NCBI GenBank assembly: GCA_034359265.1
Contig: CP136890.1
Location: 93,149,501-93,213,500 of the forward strand
From: Canna indica
Lineage: Eukaryota > Streptophyta > Magnoliopsida > Zingiberales > Cannaceae
Length of the DNA stretch: 64,000 nt
Direction of reading: 5' to 3'
Below are positions 11,649 to 23,159 of this stretch, piece by piece. Numbering within the stretch: position 1 is the stretch's first letter; every line of letters begins with the position of its first letter. The translations under genes were made by a program, and so were the position numbers. The notes beneath the pieces are model-generated. The model saw nothing but the letters and a program-made list of their open reading frames with translations. It ran no database searches and was not told the DNA's origin.

Positions 11649-14600
11649 ATGTGGCTGTTTAGCCGGAAGGGGGCGTCAGGGTTCTCGTGGTCGTCCACCG
11701 CCGAGGAGGTCACCGAAGGGTTAGATGGGAGCGGCCTCACCGCCATCGTCACAGGTCCCAAAAATCTCTTGCTCGTCCTTTCTTGTTCTGGCGGTTTATA
11801 AGTATTTTGATCGGTCCCTGTGATCTGCTCTCTTTGCAAATAGCGAGTTTTTCGTTGTGTAATTGTTTTCTATACGGTGTTGATGCTCGCGTGTTAAGTG
11901 TTTGCTTGAATGTATCAATAAATGCAGGGGCATCAAGTGGAATTGGTGCCGAAACAGCCCGAGTTCTTGCGCTGCGCGGTGTTCACGTGGTTATGGCGGT
12001 TAGGAACTTGTCTTCTGGTGCCACCGTCAAGGAGTCAATACTGAAGGAAGTTCCCTCTGCCAAGGTTGATGTCATGGAGTTGGATCTTACTTCAATGGAA
12101 TCAGTAAAGAAATTTGCTTCTGAATTCAAGTCTCGAAGTCTTCCGTTGAACATACTTATGTAAGAACCCCCTCCTAAAAGTGTTTTTCTTTATCTTAAAA
12201 ATTGCAGAAATACTCCTGTGACTGCTACTAAACTTAATATCCGACTTCTTTCTATTGGAAGTAATAACGCAGGGGTGATGGCTACTCCATTTGAGCTTTC
12301 AAAAGATGGTATTGAGCTGCAGTTTGCAACAAACCATGTTGGTATATGCTACACTTCTCCACAAAAAAAATTGTATACAATAGCTAAAGCATTTAAGTAT
12401 TCAGTTCTAAAATAAATACAAAATAACATGTGCCGTGCTGTATTCTCTAAAAAAACTACTTTATTCATCAGCTCCTTTGTTGGCCTTTGCAATAGAAGCA
12501 TTTTTAGGTCAGAAAGAAAATGGAAATATTCTAGTTTCTATTGTATGTGTACATCTAGTATGGTTTTAGATGACGTTTATAGATTATAAGAATTGCCTTG
12601 CTCTTGTGAGTCAGGTACCATGTGAGAGGTTAAATTGCCGAGTAGCTATGTTAATATTCAAATTGAAATTTTCTCCAAGAGTTAATATGTCTTCGAATAT
12701 GGATACAGGAGGATGCTCATAGTTTGATACACAATATGTCAAACATCTAATTTTGGGAAAAAGTTGGATGATAACATTGACTAGTGTGCTAATATAAGTT
12801 ATTCAAATATTATACTTGATACTTGATATATATATATTAAGCAGTGAATGTAGCATCACATCCCTTGAAAACTATTACTGCACTATCAACAGTCATTGTT
12901 CGATGTTAATTGCTTAATAAAGTTATCATAAACAGCTAACGTTAAAAAAGAAAAATTTTCCCAAGAAATCAACAAAGTATTCCTATGTGTCGTAGAAGCA
13001 TCTATTATTTTAATATTTGTTAAAAAATGGGGAACTTCAAGGAAGTATCATGCAAATATCATAAAGTATATATGCAACTATCCAAGGAATTCTAAGCATC
13101 CATGTTTTGTAGTGCTACATATCATCCATGGATAATTATCTAAATGATTATAGTATACCTAGAAAGGAAGACATTAATGTACTGCCAAGACAATATATGT
13201 CAATCAGAGTAACATCAAAAGTTCAAGAAGATCGAAGAAAATTGATTGAGATTAATGAGAAATGATTTGTTGGCCTGTGGATTATTCAGTTGAAGCAAGA
13301 AATTGTTACCATAGTCATCGTCCTATTATTGTAGAATACTTTAGCTTCCATCTATTTGTTAATGCAGAGATTTCTTTGCAAAACATGTGTTCTTCAGTTT
13401 GTTTTTAGTAGCCAATCCTTTATCTGAAGTGTTGGACTTATGCTTTGCAGGCCATTTTCTTCTTACTTACCTTTTGACGGACACTATGAAGAATACATCC
13501 CTCACATCCAAAGTAGAGGGCAGGATTGTTATTGTTTCATCAGAGGCGCATCGGTTTGCATATGGTGAAGGAATTAATTTTGATAAGATAAATGATCAGT
13601 CAGAGTATGATAAAAACCTCACGTTCCTTTCGTATATTGATTTGTTTTTTTTTGTAATTGGTGGCCCATTTTGGTGCTAATCTTTCTTAAAAACTACTAT
13701 TATTTTCTTCATCCTGTAAATTCAAGTTATATTAGGCAAGATGAAAGTGGATATACCTTCGTTATTGATTTCTATTATTTTTCCCTTGTAGATATAGCAG
13801 CACTGGTGCCTATGCGCGGTCAAAGCTTGCAAATATATTACATGCTAACGAGCTTGCAAGACGCTTTAAGGTACCCTTTGTGCCAATATTGCATCTCATT
13901 TTAATTCTTTTTTTCAAATAGTCAAGTTTTATGTATATCAGTTCTTTTTCTTAGAGATAACTAGAGTTGGGGCATTGATTGTTTCATATGATTGATTTTG
14001 TCAAGATAAATCTTGTTTGGTTTGTTTTGTACTTCCTCCACAAATTGGTCTTTGTGCCAGCATTGAATAGCTAGTACAAGTATTAGGTGCTATAGTTTCT
14101 TTTTGGTACTCATGAAAAGTTCTGGGTTTAAGCTAATATGAAAATTTGATCAGTAACTTTTGAAAATTGTACTAAGAATAAAAATTCATTTACTGGTGTT
14201 TAAATGATCCTGTCGACCTCCATATGACATAAACGATATTATCCTTCTGGTTTGTATATGCCTGCATAATGATGCAGATGAGCTAATTAAGATTTTGCTC
14301 CTTTGGCATTGACATGATCTTTACTATATTCTGCTATTATCCTTTTGATTTGGACATGTCTGCACAAGGATGATCCTTAACTGACTGCTTTATTGGTTTT
14401 GACAGGAAGAGAAGGTGGACATTATTGCTAATTCTCTTCATCCTGGATCAATTATCACAAATCTTCTTCGTTACCACAGTTACATAGATGGTAAATAAAT
14501 AGCATCTTGTATGTAGTTTTTGCATATTCAATAACGGGTGAAACTCAATGCATGTTTAAGCTACTATCTGTTTTACCACTAAGCTTTGGGTAGTTTTTCA

Positions 14601-17218
14601 TAACTACTGCTGTTTCTGCTGAATAATGAAAACTTCTAGTCGTCCCGCACAAAAGTTAGTCATGTACATTGTTATTCCCATTTAAAACAACGGACGTATT
14701 TTATAAAAATGAAAACTTTTTGCCCCTCCTTGTTCTAAAACGTTATCATGCTACCATCAATAGCAAAACTGTGGGATGATTTCTGCACACTTATGTACCA
14801 AATTCTTGAATAACTAAGTTGCTGACCAGTAATTTAGTGATCCTTTATTTGCATATGCTTCAGTCTAGTTTTCTACTTTCATTTTTAATTCAGTATTTGA
14901 ATCTGATGCAATTCACCATCATTTGATCTAATGCAGTCGTTGCTCGTAGTCTTGGAAAACTAGTATTGAAGAATGTGCACCAGGTAAGTTCACCTTTGTG
15001 AAATGTGAGTCAATACGGATTGGTATATAGAGCACTTTTGCAATTATTTTATTCAATGAAATCAGATAGTAGTCAGTTTACCACTTCATGCCTCGGTCCA
15101 TTTGATAGGTTGTCAAGGTATATACCAATGCTTCAAACCTTGATTGAAGTTTCTATATATAAACAATAATCAAATATCATTTGCCATCTATCATCTATAT
15201 ATTTGACTCTTGTGGCATCAGTTTTTGTGCCAATTTGTTCAAGCCAAGCCAAAATGCGGTCCATGCAGATAGAATAATCAACAGATTAGAAACTTGCAAG
15301 GTGATCTCTGTACCTTGCTGGTACTAACATACAAAAAACAATATTTTAGTTTCTTATATTGATTTGCCCATGTATACCATACCATGCATACCTTTACATA
15401 ACAATAAGATAAGATTTCACTATTGGTACAAGAACTGAGATTTAAAATTTTGGTTAATTAGCCAAGCTATCTAGAAGTTCTGGAGAGAAGTTATTTTATA
15501 AATTGAGGTATGTTGCAATGATTACTGTAATTTATCTGGTATATTTTCGTTGGAGACATGGGCATATTATGTGATTCATCAGGATTTGATTAAAATGAAT
15601 ATTGAGCATGATTTAAAATACCGGTACCGTACGTCCGGTATGAAAAGGCATATCGGCCGGGTTTTTTTTGTTTTTTTTTTGTTGCTGCTGCTAAAAATAA
15701 CTCCAATAACACATAATTGATCAAGAAATATTTAAATTTAAGGCGAATCAAGAAATATTTGATCAAGAAGTACTGTATTAGGGTTTTTCACATATACAAG
15801 ATAATCATTATATTGGAATTAATATAGGGCGACACAGACCCATAACACAAAAGGTCCAAAAAATCTCTGGGGGCTCTGCCTCCACACCCATGGCAGATGA
15901 TGTGTGGTGACTGATTTGCCCTAATCGTCTTATGTTGCGCTACGCAGAGTCTTCGGCGGTCCCGCTGCCAGGGGTGTGGGGGCGGAGCCCCCGGAGATTT
16001 TTTGAACCCTTTGTGTTCTGGGCCTGTGTCTATATAAACTCCAATGTAATGATTCTCTTGTATCTATGAAAAACTTTGATACAGTATCAAACAAATACCG
16101 CCCGGTATTTGCTAAATATCAGAGCATACCGGGCGGTAAATACCGGTATTTTTTAAAATCCGGTATTTTGCTACAGTGCACAAGATCATATCGGGCTATA
16201 TACCGGGCGTTATAGCCCGGTATGATAGCAAATACCGGGCTAAATACCGGGCATACCGGTATGCTGGGCGGTATTTATCGAGATATCCGGTGTTCTCCCA
16301 TACCGGGTATCTCGTATACCGGTAAGTTCAAAAACCGGTAAATACCGGGCATACCGTCCAGTATGGTACGATTTTTTGAACCATGATATTGAGATATCAA
16401 TGCACTATCCAATTCTACTATCATAAAAAACAAAGGAGTTTAATATGCATGAATATCTCGAAGACTCTTGGAATGGAAGAACTCACTGCCATATACTAAT
16501 ATACTTTGCTGGCTTAAGGCACTTGTGACACTTACCAATTCATTCCACTTTATCCTCTTGTTTCTTAAACTCAACCGTCATGCTATGTTTTGGGCACATC
16601 CTGACAACTACTTACGGGCTAATGGGATGCCCATCCTACCCCATAGTTTGGGAATGTTATTTTCCCCTACCAATTGATGCCATTCTTCACAGTATACCCA
16701 ACAAATCAAAAATAGAAGTGGTTATATCTGTTGGCTTTTCCTTTTCAAAGTATGTATGTGCATAGTTAGAGTTTTCATATGATTCACCAAGGAACATTTC
16801 GTTTGCCGTTGACAAGTATCATTAGCTACAAGTCAAACCTATATATATATTTCGTGCTTATAAATTTATAATATTAGTCTTGTAACCTTTATGTTACTAG
16901 CAAAAGATGCTTGCCTTGGAGGACTTTCATTTATCACCATCTCATGATCTTTGAGTTGCTTCTGCATAATAGAAGGCGAAATATGGAAAACACTGGTTAT
17001 TGACTTATCATCTACTTCTTACCTATGCTTCCATCATGAAATTTTCTTCTTCTTGACAGGGGGCAGCAACTTCATGCTATGTCGCGTTGCATCCTCAGGT
17101 GAAGGGGGTCAGTGGAAGGTACTTTAGCGACAGCAATATAGCTGAACCCACTTCAAAGGCCAAGGACATGAACTTGGCGAAGAAACTGTGGGACTTCAGT
17201 TTGGGTCTTATTAGCTGA
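11649..17218 (+). CDS. Short-chain dehydrogenase/reductase, TIC32-like, 8 exons, 313 aa
   Basis: Exons: 11649-11754, 11928-12159, 12262-12341, 13451-13604, 13792-13870, 14406-14490, 14937-14983, 17060-17218. All introns are GT-AG and the phases agree, giving 942 nt. The protein opens with [12 protein letters not shown], as plant TIC32-like SDRs do, with no cleavable transit peptide. The Rossmann NAD(P) motif TGASSGIG is at residues 35-42, NNAG at 114-117, the catalytic Ser near 169-170 ([10 protein letters not shown]), and YARSK (Tyr198, Lys202) is the YxxxK pair. Length is normal for the family. Members reduce retinal- or sterol-like carbonyls in vitro, and one was linked to the plastid inner-membrane translocon. 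The exact substrate cannot be told from sequence. Intron 7 is 2.1 kb and holds a hAT MITE. The frame has no break, so the gene looks active. Confidence 0.9.
15599..16393. mobile_element. hAT-type MITE in intron 7 of the SDR gene
   Basis: Element 15,607-16,385 (779 bp) has ends CATGATTTAAAATACCGGTA and the reverse of CGATTTTTTGAACCATG, with a perfect 8 bp target duplication ATATTGAG at 15,599-15,606 and 16,386-16,393. The inside is packed with the words ACCGGTA and GGGCGGTA. A second inverted pair lies in the middle, with GGTCCAAAAAATCTCTGG near 15,854 and its reverse near 15,992. It has no coding capacity. Confidence 0.85.
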
Positions 17219-17668
17219 TGTCTTCATGTCATAATATCGTCAAAATCATGGACGACGCAACTAAAAATTTGCCTTGAAAACATTACGTAATTGTAATGAG
17301 TTGTTGTGATCTCATGTGGATTAATGCATCAATGTTGAATAAAGTTGATATTTCCCAAGCATTACTCGCCCAATTTCTCAATTCGCTGTTAAGAGATCCT
17401 TGAGTTCATTGTGTTGTATACTTGTATGATGTACAATTTGTGCAAAGCATTTACTCTGGATTTCAATTTTTATCACCCAGAAGGGGACTAGTTATTAGAA
17501 TGCGAACGTGATGAAGCATAGAAAACACTATAATATATAACCATTCTGTTAAAAGAACCAACCCCAAATCCTCTTAATGAATTATCAATGCGAATTATGA
17601 TTGGTTAGTCCATCACTAATGCAGCCAAACTACGTGGGAATACTATGTGTTGTTAGCAGAGCAAAATA

Positions 17669-17679
17669 GTCCCACATCG
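17669..17679 (+). promoter_or_regulatory. Upstream sequence element (USE) of U1 gene
   Basis: GTCCCACATCG is an exact match to the plant snRNA USE consensus RTCCCACATCG. It lies 31 bp from the TATA box, the spacing typical of pol II snRNA genes; pol III types such as U6 are about 10 bp shorter. Confidence 0.9.
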
Positions 17680-17710
17680 CACATATATTGGGACGACAAG
17701 GGGCAAGGAG

Positions 17711-17720
17711 TATATAAAAT
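17711..17720 (+). promoter_or_regulatory. TATA box of U1 gene
   Basis: TATATAAAAT starts 34 bp upstream of the U1 5' end, as in other plant snRNA promoters. Confidence 0.85.
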
Positions 17721-17744
17721 GAAGGTGGGATTGGGCGGTGAACC

Positions 17745-17906
17745 ATACTTACCTGGACGGGGTCTACGGGCGAACATGAAGGCCTGTGGCCTAACTCAGC
17801 GGTCTTCATTGCACTTTGAAGCTGCGCTGATTTACCATCTCCCCAAGTGGGAGAGTGGACGTCATAATTTGTGTTAGAGGGGGTACGCGTTCGCGCGGCC
17901 CCTGCC
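17745..17906 (+). ncRNA. U1 spliceosomal snRNA
   Basis: The RNA begins ATACTTACCTGGACGGGG, whose ACTTACCTG pairs with 5' splice sites. Stem-loop II carries ATTGCACTTTG, the U1A-type loop. The Sm site is in CATAATTTGTG, and the 3' hairpin GGTACGCGTTCGCGCGGCC follows. Length is about 162 nt, normal for plant U1. Stem-loop I reads GAACATGAAGG where most U1 RNAs have GATCACGAAGG, so this may be a variant copy. USE, TATA and 3' box are all well placed, so I infer a transcribable gene and not a retro-pseudogene. Confidence 0.92.
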
Positions 17907-17920
17907 CAATATAAGTTCAA
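17907..17920 (+). terminator. snRNA 3' box
   Basis: CA (17,907) followed by AGTTCAA (17,914-17,920) fits the plant consensus CA-N(3-10)-AGTNNAA that directs 3' end formation of pol II snRNAs. Confidence 0.8.
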
Positions 17921-18896
17921 ATTTTTGATTCTCAGATTAGTACTCTGTACGCTCCTATATTTTTCGGGCTTAGCAGTTCATTATTTATTTATCTTTTCTA
18001 CTTTGTAAGTTAGTAAAGACTAATGATATAAGATATAAACGGATGGGGTTTGATAAGGGTATATAAACTGTGCACTTCTGTACTGATTCAGGTTGAACGC
18101 GTCACTCGGTTTTTGAAAATGCATCACTTGTTGGTGACCATTAAAGCCAATGCATCTATGAAAAGAACCCTGAATTGGTGAGATGTTGTTTAATTTGTCA
18201 TGGAAAAAGTTTAAGCTATTAATTGCAAAGTTGAATCAGCCTTCATCATGAAGTTGATGTTCAATCATTATCCTGTCAAGATGGGCATTAATTCCATAGG
18301 AAAACATTACTCGTTTGTTTGAGGTCCAAATGGTTTGAATAGCAAGCAAACAAATAATTTAAAACTCAACAGGGGTCTGATTGAGTTTCTAATTCAACTC
18401 CAGACCACGGAGTGAATGTCCAAAACTAGACTTGGTTGATTCGAAAAGACTCGGTTAAGCATGTGTTGTGGATTATGGTTGGTGCGCTCATTTCCTATGT
18501 CGTGCTCTCATTCGCTGGAAATCGAATTTAAAGGAGAGAAAATTAGTCCCATATCGACGGGACGGAAGGTGTATTTAAGAGGTTTCAAATAATTTAATAA
18601 AAAATCGACATAAAGCGATAAGCCGGTGTTTAAGGTCTAAATCTGACGTTACTTGTCTTCATGCAGTAATTTGTTCTTGATTTTTCTTAAAAATTAGAAC
18701 CTCAAATATCCTACAAAATCTCAAATGGAACACAGTTCTGGATGAACATCAAATTCAATTTTTTTCCCTCCTACTTTAAAAATCTCTCGAAGAGTCAAAA
18801 TGTATGCCTTTAGAAACTAGTTCGGGGGATCCATGTACTTCCTAGAATGATTTGAAGATGATTTCCACGTTTATCGATCAAGTGAATTAACATGGA
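17921..18896. other. Spacer between U1 and the copia element
   Basis: No gene seen. At 18,546-18,556 there is GTCCCATATCG (USE-like, one mismatch) and TATTTAAG at 18,572. No snRNA follows, and the spacing is wrong for both polymerase classes. Confidence 0.4.
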
Positions 18897-19301
18897 CGGC
18901 ATGTTAGAATATTTTTTAAAGGGAAAAGACATAAAAATGCCCCGGCATTTTCTCGCGGGTACAAAAATACCTCTAACATTTTTTTGGGATCAAAAATACC
19001 TCTCACGTTATGAATTGGGTACAAAAATGCCCATATAGAAAAACATTATTAGTTGAGAGATAACGGAGCTGACGTGGCTGATGACTGAGACTGATGACGT
19101 GGCCAAGACGTTTTCTCACGGATACTAAAATACCCTTGATGTTTTCTCACGAGTATAAAAATGTCTTTAACGTTTTCTCATAGGTACAAAAATACCTCTA
19201 ATATTTTCTCACGGATACAAAAATACCTCTAACGTTTGTTTTGAATCTAAAATACCCCTAATATTATTAAAAATGATACAAAAATAATATCAGATTGCAA
19301 A

Positions 19302-20886
19302 ATTCGTGTTGGCTTTAGGTTTTCAACCTTAGTCTTAATCTCGGTTTTGATGGTTTTGATGATAACAAACATGAAACTAATAATTTCATTGAGAATATCC
19401 TTCAGGTTCCATAGGAGAAATTGGAGAAATCGCGAAATCGGTGTCCTTAGCGTTCGATGTCATCGATCGAAGAAATCGCGAAATCGAAAGGACATTGATC
19501 GTCGCGCTCTGGTTCGTCGCGGGAGTTTCTCGAAGATCGATGAGTGCACCAAAGTCGCTTGGACGAGTCCAAAGATCAAGTCAAAATCTCTCCAAGATGA
19601 TGCTCGTTGAAAGCTGAAACCCGGAAACGAAGCGTGGAAGAAATAGGCTGAAGAAATAACATTCAGCCTAGGTTCGATCGACCGATCGATCGACCGACCG
19701 AAGGTAAAAAGGTAGCAGAGCTACTTCGGTCCACCGAGCGGTCGATCGATGGAAGTCCAAAACGGGCAGTAGCTCGGGCGGTCGACCCGTCGGTTGACCG
19801 ACCTGCTGATTCCCGCGATGCAAGATCGCGTTGATCGACCGAATGGTGAAAGAATCGGGCCGAGGCTGGCAGTCGACCAATCGGTCGACCGACCTGCATA
19901 TGAGCCGCGACGCAATACCGCGTTGGTCGACCGAAGATCGTAGGTCACGCGATTTGCGTCTGCGGTCGACCGACCACAGGGTAAACAGAAGCAGTCGAAT
20001 GATCGGTCGATCGATGCTTCGACCGACGCTTCGATTGGCGGCCTGTAACGGATAGTTTTCTATCCGTTGAACGTCGTTTCTTCACCTGGGTATAAATACA
20101 CCTAGGTATAATTCATTTGATCTTCTTCCTTATCTATTACAGATTTTATTGAGCTATTAAAAGGAAGATCAAAGCCTTCCAAAGATTGATCAAGCGCGCT
20201 CTGCTACTTCCACGAGTTCTTCTTCAAGCGTCGTTTGCTTCCTCAACTCGGGATTTTGTTCAAGCTCAACGACTTGACGAGTTGGAGGTTTTGAAGGCTT
20301 GAAAAAAGTAGTTAATATTGTATTTATCATTTAGCTCTTTTCATTGTGTATTTTACCGTTATTTGAACGTTTATTTGTTTTGGGTTTGTAGAAGACCTTG
20401 TGATTAGGTCTTGGTTGTGTAAAGTGGTTACCTGGTGTTAGGTGTAAAGCCACTTGTGTAAACTGAGTGTTTACTAGGATTAGTTTAGTTGTCCCTTAGG
20501 TTGAGGTGGGAAAGTATTCTCGGTAGGAAGGCGGGATACTTCCGAGTGTGGAAGTGCCTTCGGTTGGAGAGCGGAGACTTTCCAGTGAAAAGTCCTCGTG
20601 TGTAAGAGAAACGTAAATTAATCTAGTAAAACTAGTTTGGAAATCCTAAGCGGGGTGCTTAGGTAGTGGAGTAAGCATTGGGGCTGAACCACTATAAATA
20701 TCGTGTTTGCATTATTTTATTGCTTGACTATTTTTATTGCTTTATCTTCTTATCCCTTCCGCATTTAGTAATTGAATCGTAATTTGCATAAACTAATCTA
20801 AAAATCGATCAAAAGTGGATTTAGGCTAATTATATAGTAAACACACTATTCACCCCCCTCTAGTGTCGCATTTCGCCCACAATTCG
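19302..20886 (+). mobile_element. Solo LTR inside the Mutator-like element
   Basis: LTR 19,307-20,881 (1,575 bp) begins TGTTGGC, ends CCCACA, and has the 5 bp target duplication ATTCG at 19,302-19,306 and 20,882-20,886. The words TTTTGATGATAACAAAC near its start and TTCACCCCCCTCTAG near its end are seen in SIRE/Maximus-type copia LTRs. That family assignment is inferred. It holds a TATAAATACA box near 20,090. No internal domain remains. Confidence 0.8.
19672..20045. repeat. Dispersed GGTCGACCGACC motif cluster
   Basis: About 370 bp of the solo LTR carries a dozen or so variants of GGTCGACCGACC and GATCGATCGACC. They are self-complementary, so every frame on both strands stays partly open. 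It is not a gene. Confidence 0.7.
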
Positions 20887-21900
20887 TGCCCGGCCCAACC
20901 GGCTCGGCCTGACCCAAAAAAATTGTGCCCAATCCGACTTTCGTGTTCGGCACAAATAGAAAAAAATTCGTACCCTGCCCGGCCTGAAAAAATTCGTGGA
21001 CGACCCTGTTCGGCTTGACCCGAAAAAAAATAATGCCCGACTCGGCCAGAAAAAATTCGTGCCCGACCAGGCCCGAAAAAATTCGTGCACGGAACGCCCC
21101 GGATCGGCCCGACCCGGGAAAATTCGTGCCCAGAAATTTTTCGGGCCGAGTCGGGCATAATTTTTTTCGGGTCGAGTCGAACAGGGCCGTGCACGAATTT
21201 TTTTCGAACCGGGCCAGGCTGGTTCGTATGCGAATTTTTTCGGGCTTTGCTGATCTGGGGCGTTCTGTGCATGAATTTTTCAGGGTCTTGCTGAGGATGA
21301 ATTTTTGGGCCGGGCTGGGCACGATTTTTTTTGGGTCAAGTCGGGCCGAACATGGCCAAGCAGGAATTTTTTTGGGTCGAGTCGGGCACGATTTTTTTTG
21401 GGTCGGGCCGAGCGGGCAATGCATGAATTTTTTCGAGCCGGGCTGGGCTAGGCACAATTTTTTTTCGGACCAGGCCGAGCAGGTCCATGTACGAATTTTT
21501 TCGGGCCGAGTCGAGCATGATTTTTTTCGGGTCGGGTCGAGCAGGGTCGTGCACGAAGTTTTTCAAGCCGGGCCGGGCTGGGCATGATTTTTTTCGGACC
21601 GGACCGGGCCGGTTCGTGTACGATTTTTTTTGGGTTATCGGGCCGATCCGAGGCGATCCGTGCAGAATTTTTTCGGGCCTGACTGAGGATAAATTTTTGG
21701 GCCGGCCTAGGCACGATTTTTTTCGGGCCGAGTCAAGCACGATTTTTTTTCGGGTCAGGCCGAACAGGGTCGTCCACGAATTTTTTCAGGACGGGCTGGG
21801 CAGGGTTCGAATTTTTTCGGGCTGGGCCGTACACGAAAGCCAGACTGGGCACGATTTTTTTGGGTCACGCCGAGCCGGCTGGGCTGGGCATGAATTTTAC
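20882..21900. repeat. Palindromic array of GC-box plus GAATTTTTT units
   Basis: Units of about 30-60 bp pair a CGGGCCGGGC-like box with a CACGAATTTTTT-like tract. They read A-rich from 20,882 to about 21,120 and T-rich from there to 21,900, so the two parts are inverted copies. It is the centre of the Mutator-like palindrome. Open frames of 130-200 codons on both strands encode only repeats of this unit. Confidence 0.75.
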
Positions 21901-22747
21901 AGCATGATGTTATTTTTGTATCATTTTCAATAACCTTAGGAGTATTTTAGGGCCAAAACAAATATTAGAGGTATTTTTGTATATGTGCGAAAATATTAGG
22001 GGTATTTTTGTACCCGTGAGAAAACATTAGGGGCATTTTTGTACCCTTGAGAAAACGTCAGGGGCATTTTTGTAACCGTGAGAAAACGACTTGGTCACGT
22101 CATCGGTCCAGTCATCAGTCACGTCAGTTCCGTTATCTCTCAATTAATATCATTTACCTTTAGGGGCATTTTTGCACCCAATTCATAATGTGACAGATAT
22201 TTTTGATCCCAAAAAAATGTTAGGGGTATTTTTGTACCTGCGAGAAAACGTCATGAGCATTTTTGTACCTTTTTCCTTTTTTAGATATTCTATATTTTTA
22301 TTTTTCATATGTGGGCTATAATCAATTGTAATATTTTGATTTAATAAAAACATGTTTAATATTATGATCCATTATTGAGATGCCTATTAGCTCATATGAT
22401 CTTGATCCATGTGATTCGAGCTTGAAACACTTAATCATGATTGGTGTGATTAATCAAGTGTAGGCCCGATTAATGAAGCATGTGATAGACAGACCCATTT
22501 AATTAGTTATAAATAGAGGCTAGGTCCCCTCTACACACTGTGTGGAAAAACCATAGCTCATAGTTGCTTTCCCCATCAAAAGCAGAGCGTTTGAGACGGT
22601 GTTGTGGAGGAAGACCCAGCTTTCCTTGGAGATTCAGAAGTTTATTCCGCTGCAAATATGTCGTCATCAAGTAAGATCTTATCTTATTAATTTATTTATG
22701 ATATTCTTAAATTCATGAAATATTTGATTGAAGATTTGTCTTACAAT

Positions 22748-22760
22748 TGGTATCAGAGCC
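22748..22760 (+). other. Copia primer-binding site
   Basis: TGGTATCAGAGCC begins three bases after the 5' LTR and is complementary to the 3' end of initiator methionine tRNA, the usual copia primer. Confidence 0.92.
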
Positions 22761-23159
22761 CATTTTTTCATGAATTTAAGAATTCGGTTTTTTTTATGGA
22801 TTCGTTTTCCTATTATGGTAACTAGTATAACACCCGTGCGTTGCGCAGAAAATAAATAAAAACGAAATAAAAATTAAAAACTAAAATAAGGATTGAAATA
22901 ATTTTAATTTAAAAGCGAAAATGTAAATTAATCTATTTATTTTTAGAATTGATCGTAATAAAAATCTTAATTGATTGATGGAATATTCTAATTAATGTAT
23001 ATAATGAGTTTAATTATCGCAAACATGCATGGAAGATATTATTGACTAATTATAAGTTCTGGAGACACGATTGAGATGACAGAGGATACGGAGAGAAAAG
23101 ATAGGAATGCTCTTGAAATAAAACCCTAACATTGCTATTGCTCTCTCTCTCTCCCTCGA

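Larger units (their letters stand above)
18912..22285. mobile_element. Mutator-like non-autonomous element, long inverted repeats
   Basis: The element runs 18,921-22,276 (3,356 bp). Ends are GGGAAAAGACATAAAAATGC and the reverse of GCATTTTTGTACCTTTTTCC. The 9 bp target copies TTTTTTAAA (18,912-18,920) and TTTTTTAGA (22,277-22,285) differ by one base. The 3' LTR of the copia shows the empty site. The inverted repeats are at least 375 bp and built of roughly 30 bp sub-repeats (TCTCACGGGTACAAAAATAC type). No transposase is present. Removing the solo LTR at 19,307 makes the whole element one imperfect palindrome. Confidence 0.85.
18902..22745 (+). mobile_element. 5' LTR of the copia element (split by insertion)
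   Basis: Copia sequence is 18,902-18,920 plus 22,277-22,745; the rest is the Mutator-like insert. TATAAATA at 22,508-22,515 is the probable promoter and is conserved in the 3' LTR (48,819-48,826). Confidence 0.88.

Noticed and set aside
11582..11839. Frames overlapping SDR exon 1
   Set aside because: The exon 1 reading [12 protein letters not shown] fits the family and splices in phase; the others do not.
19663..20055. Open frames on both strands
   Set aside because: Created by self-complementary GGTCGACC motifs; no protein-like composition.
20846..21933. Several open frames of 130-200 codons on both strands
   Set aside because: They encode only repeats of the GC-box plus GAATTTTTT unit in the Mutator-like palindrome, and they overlap each other on opposite strands.
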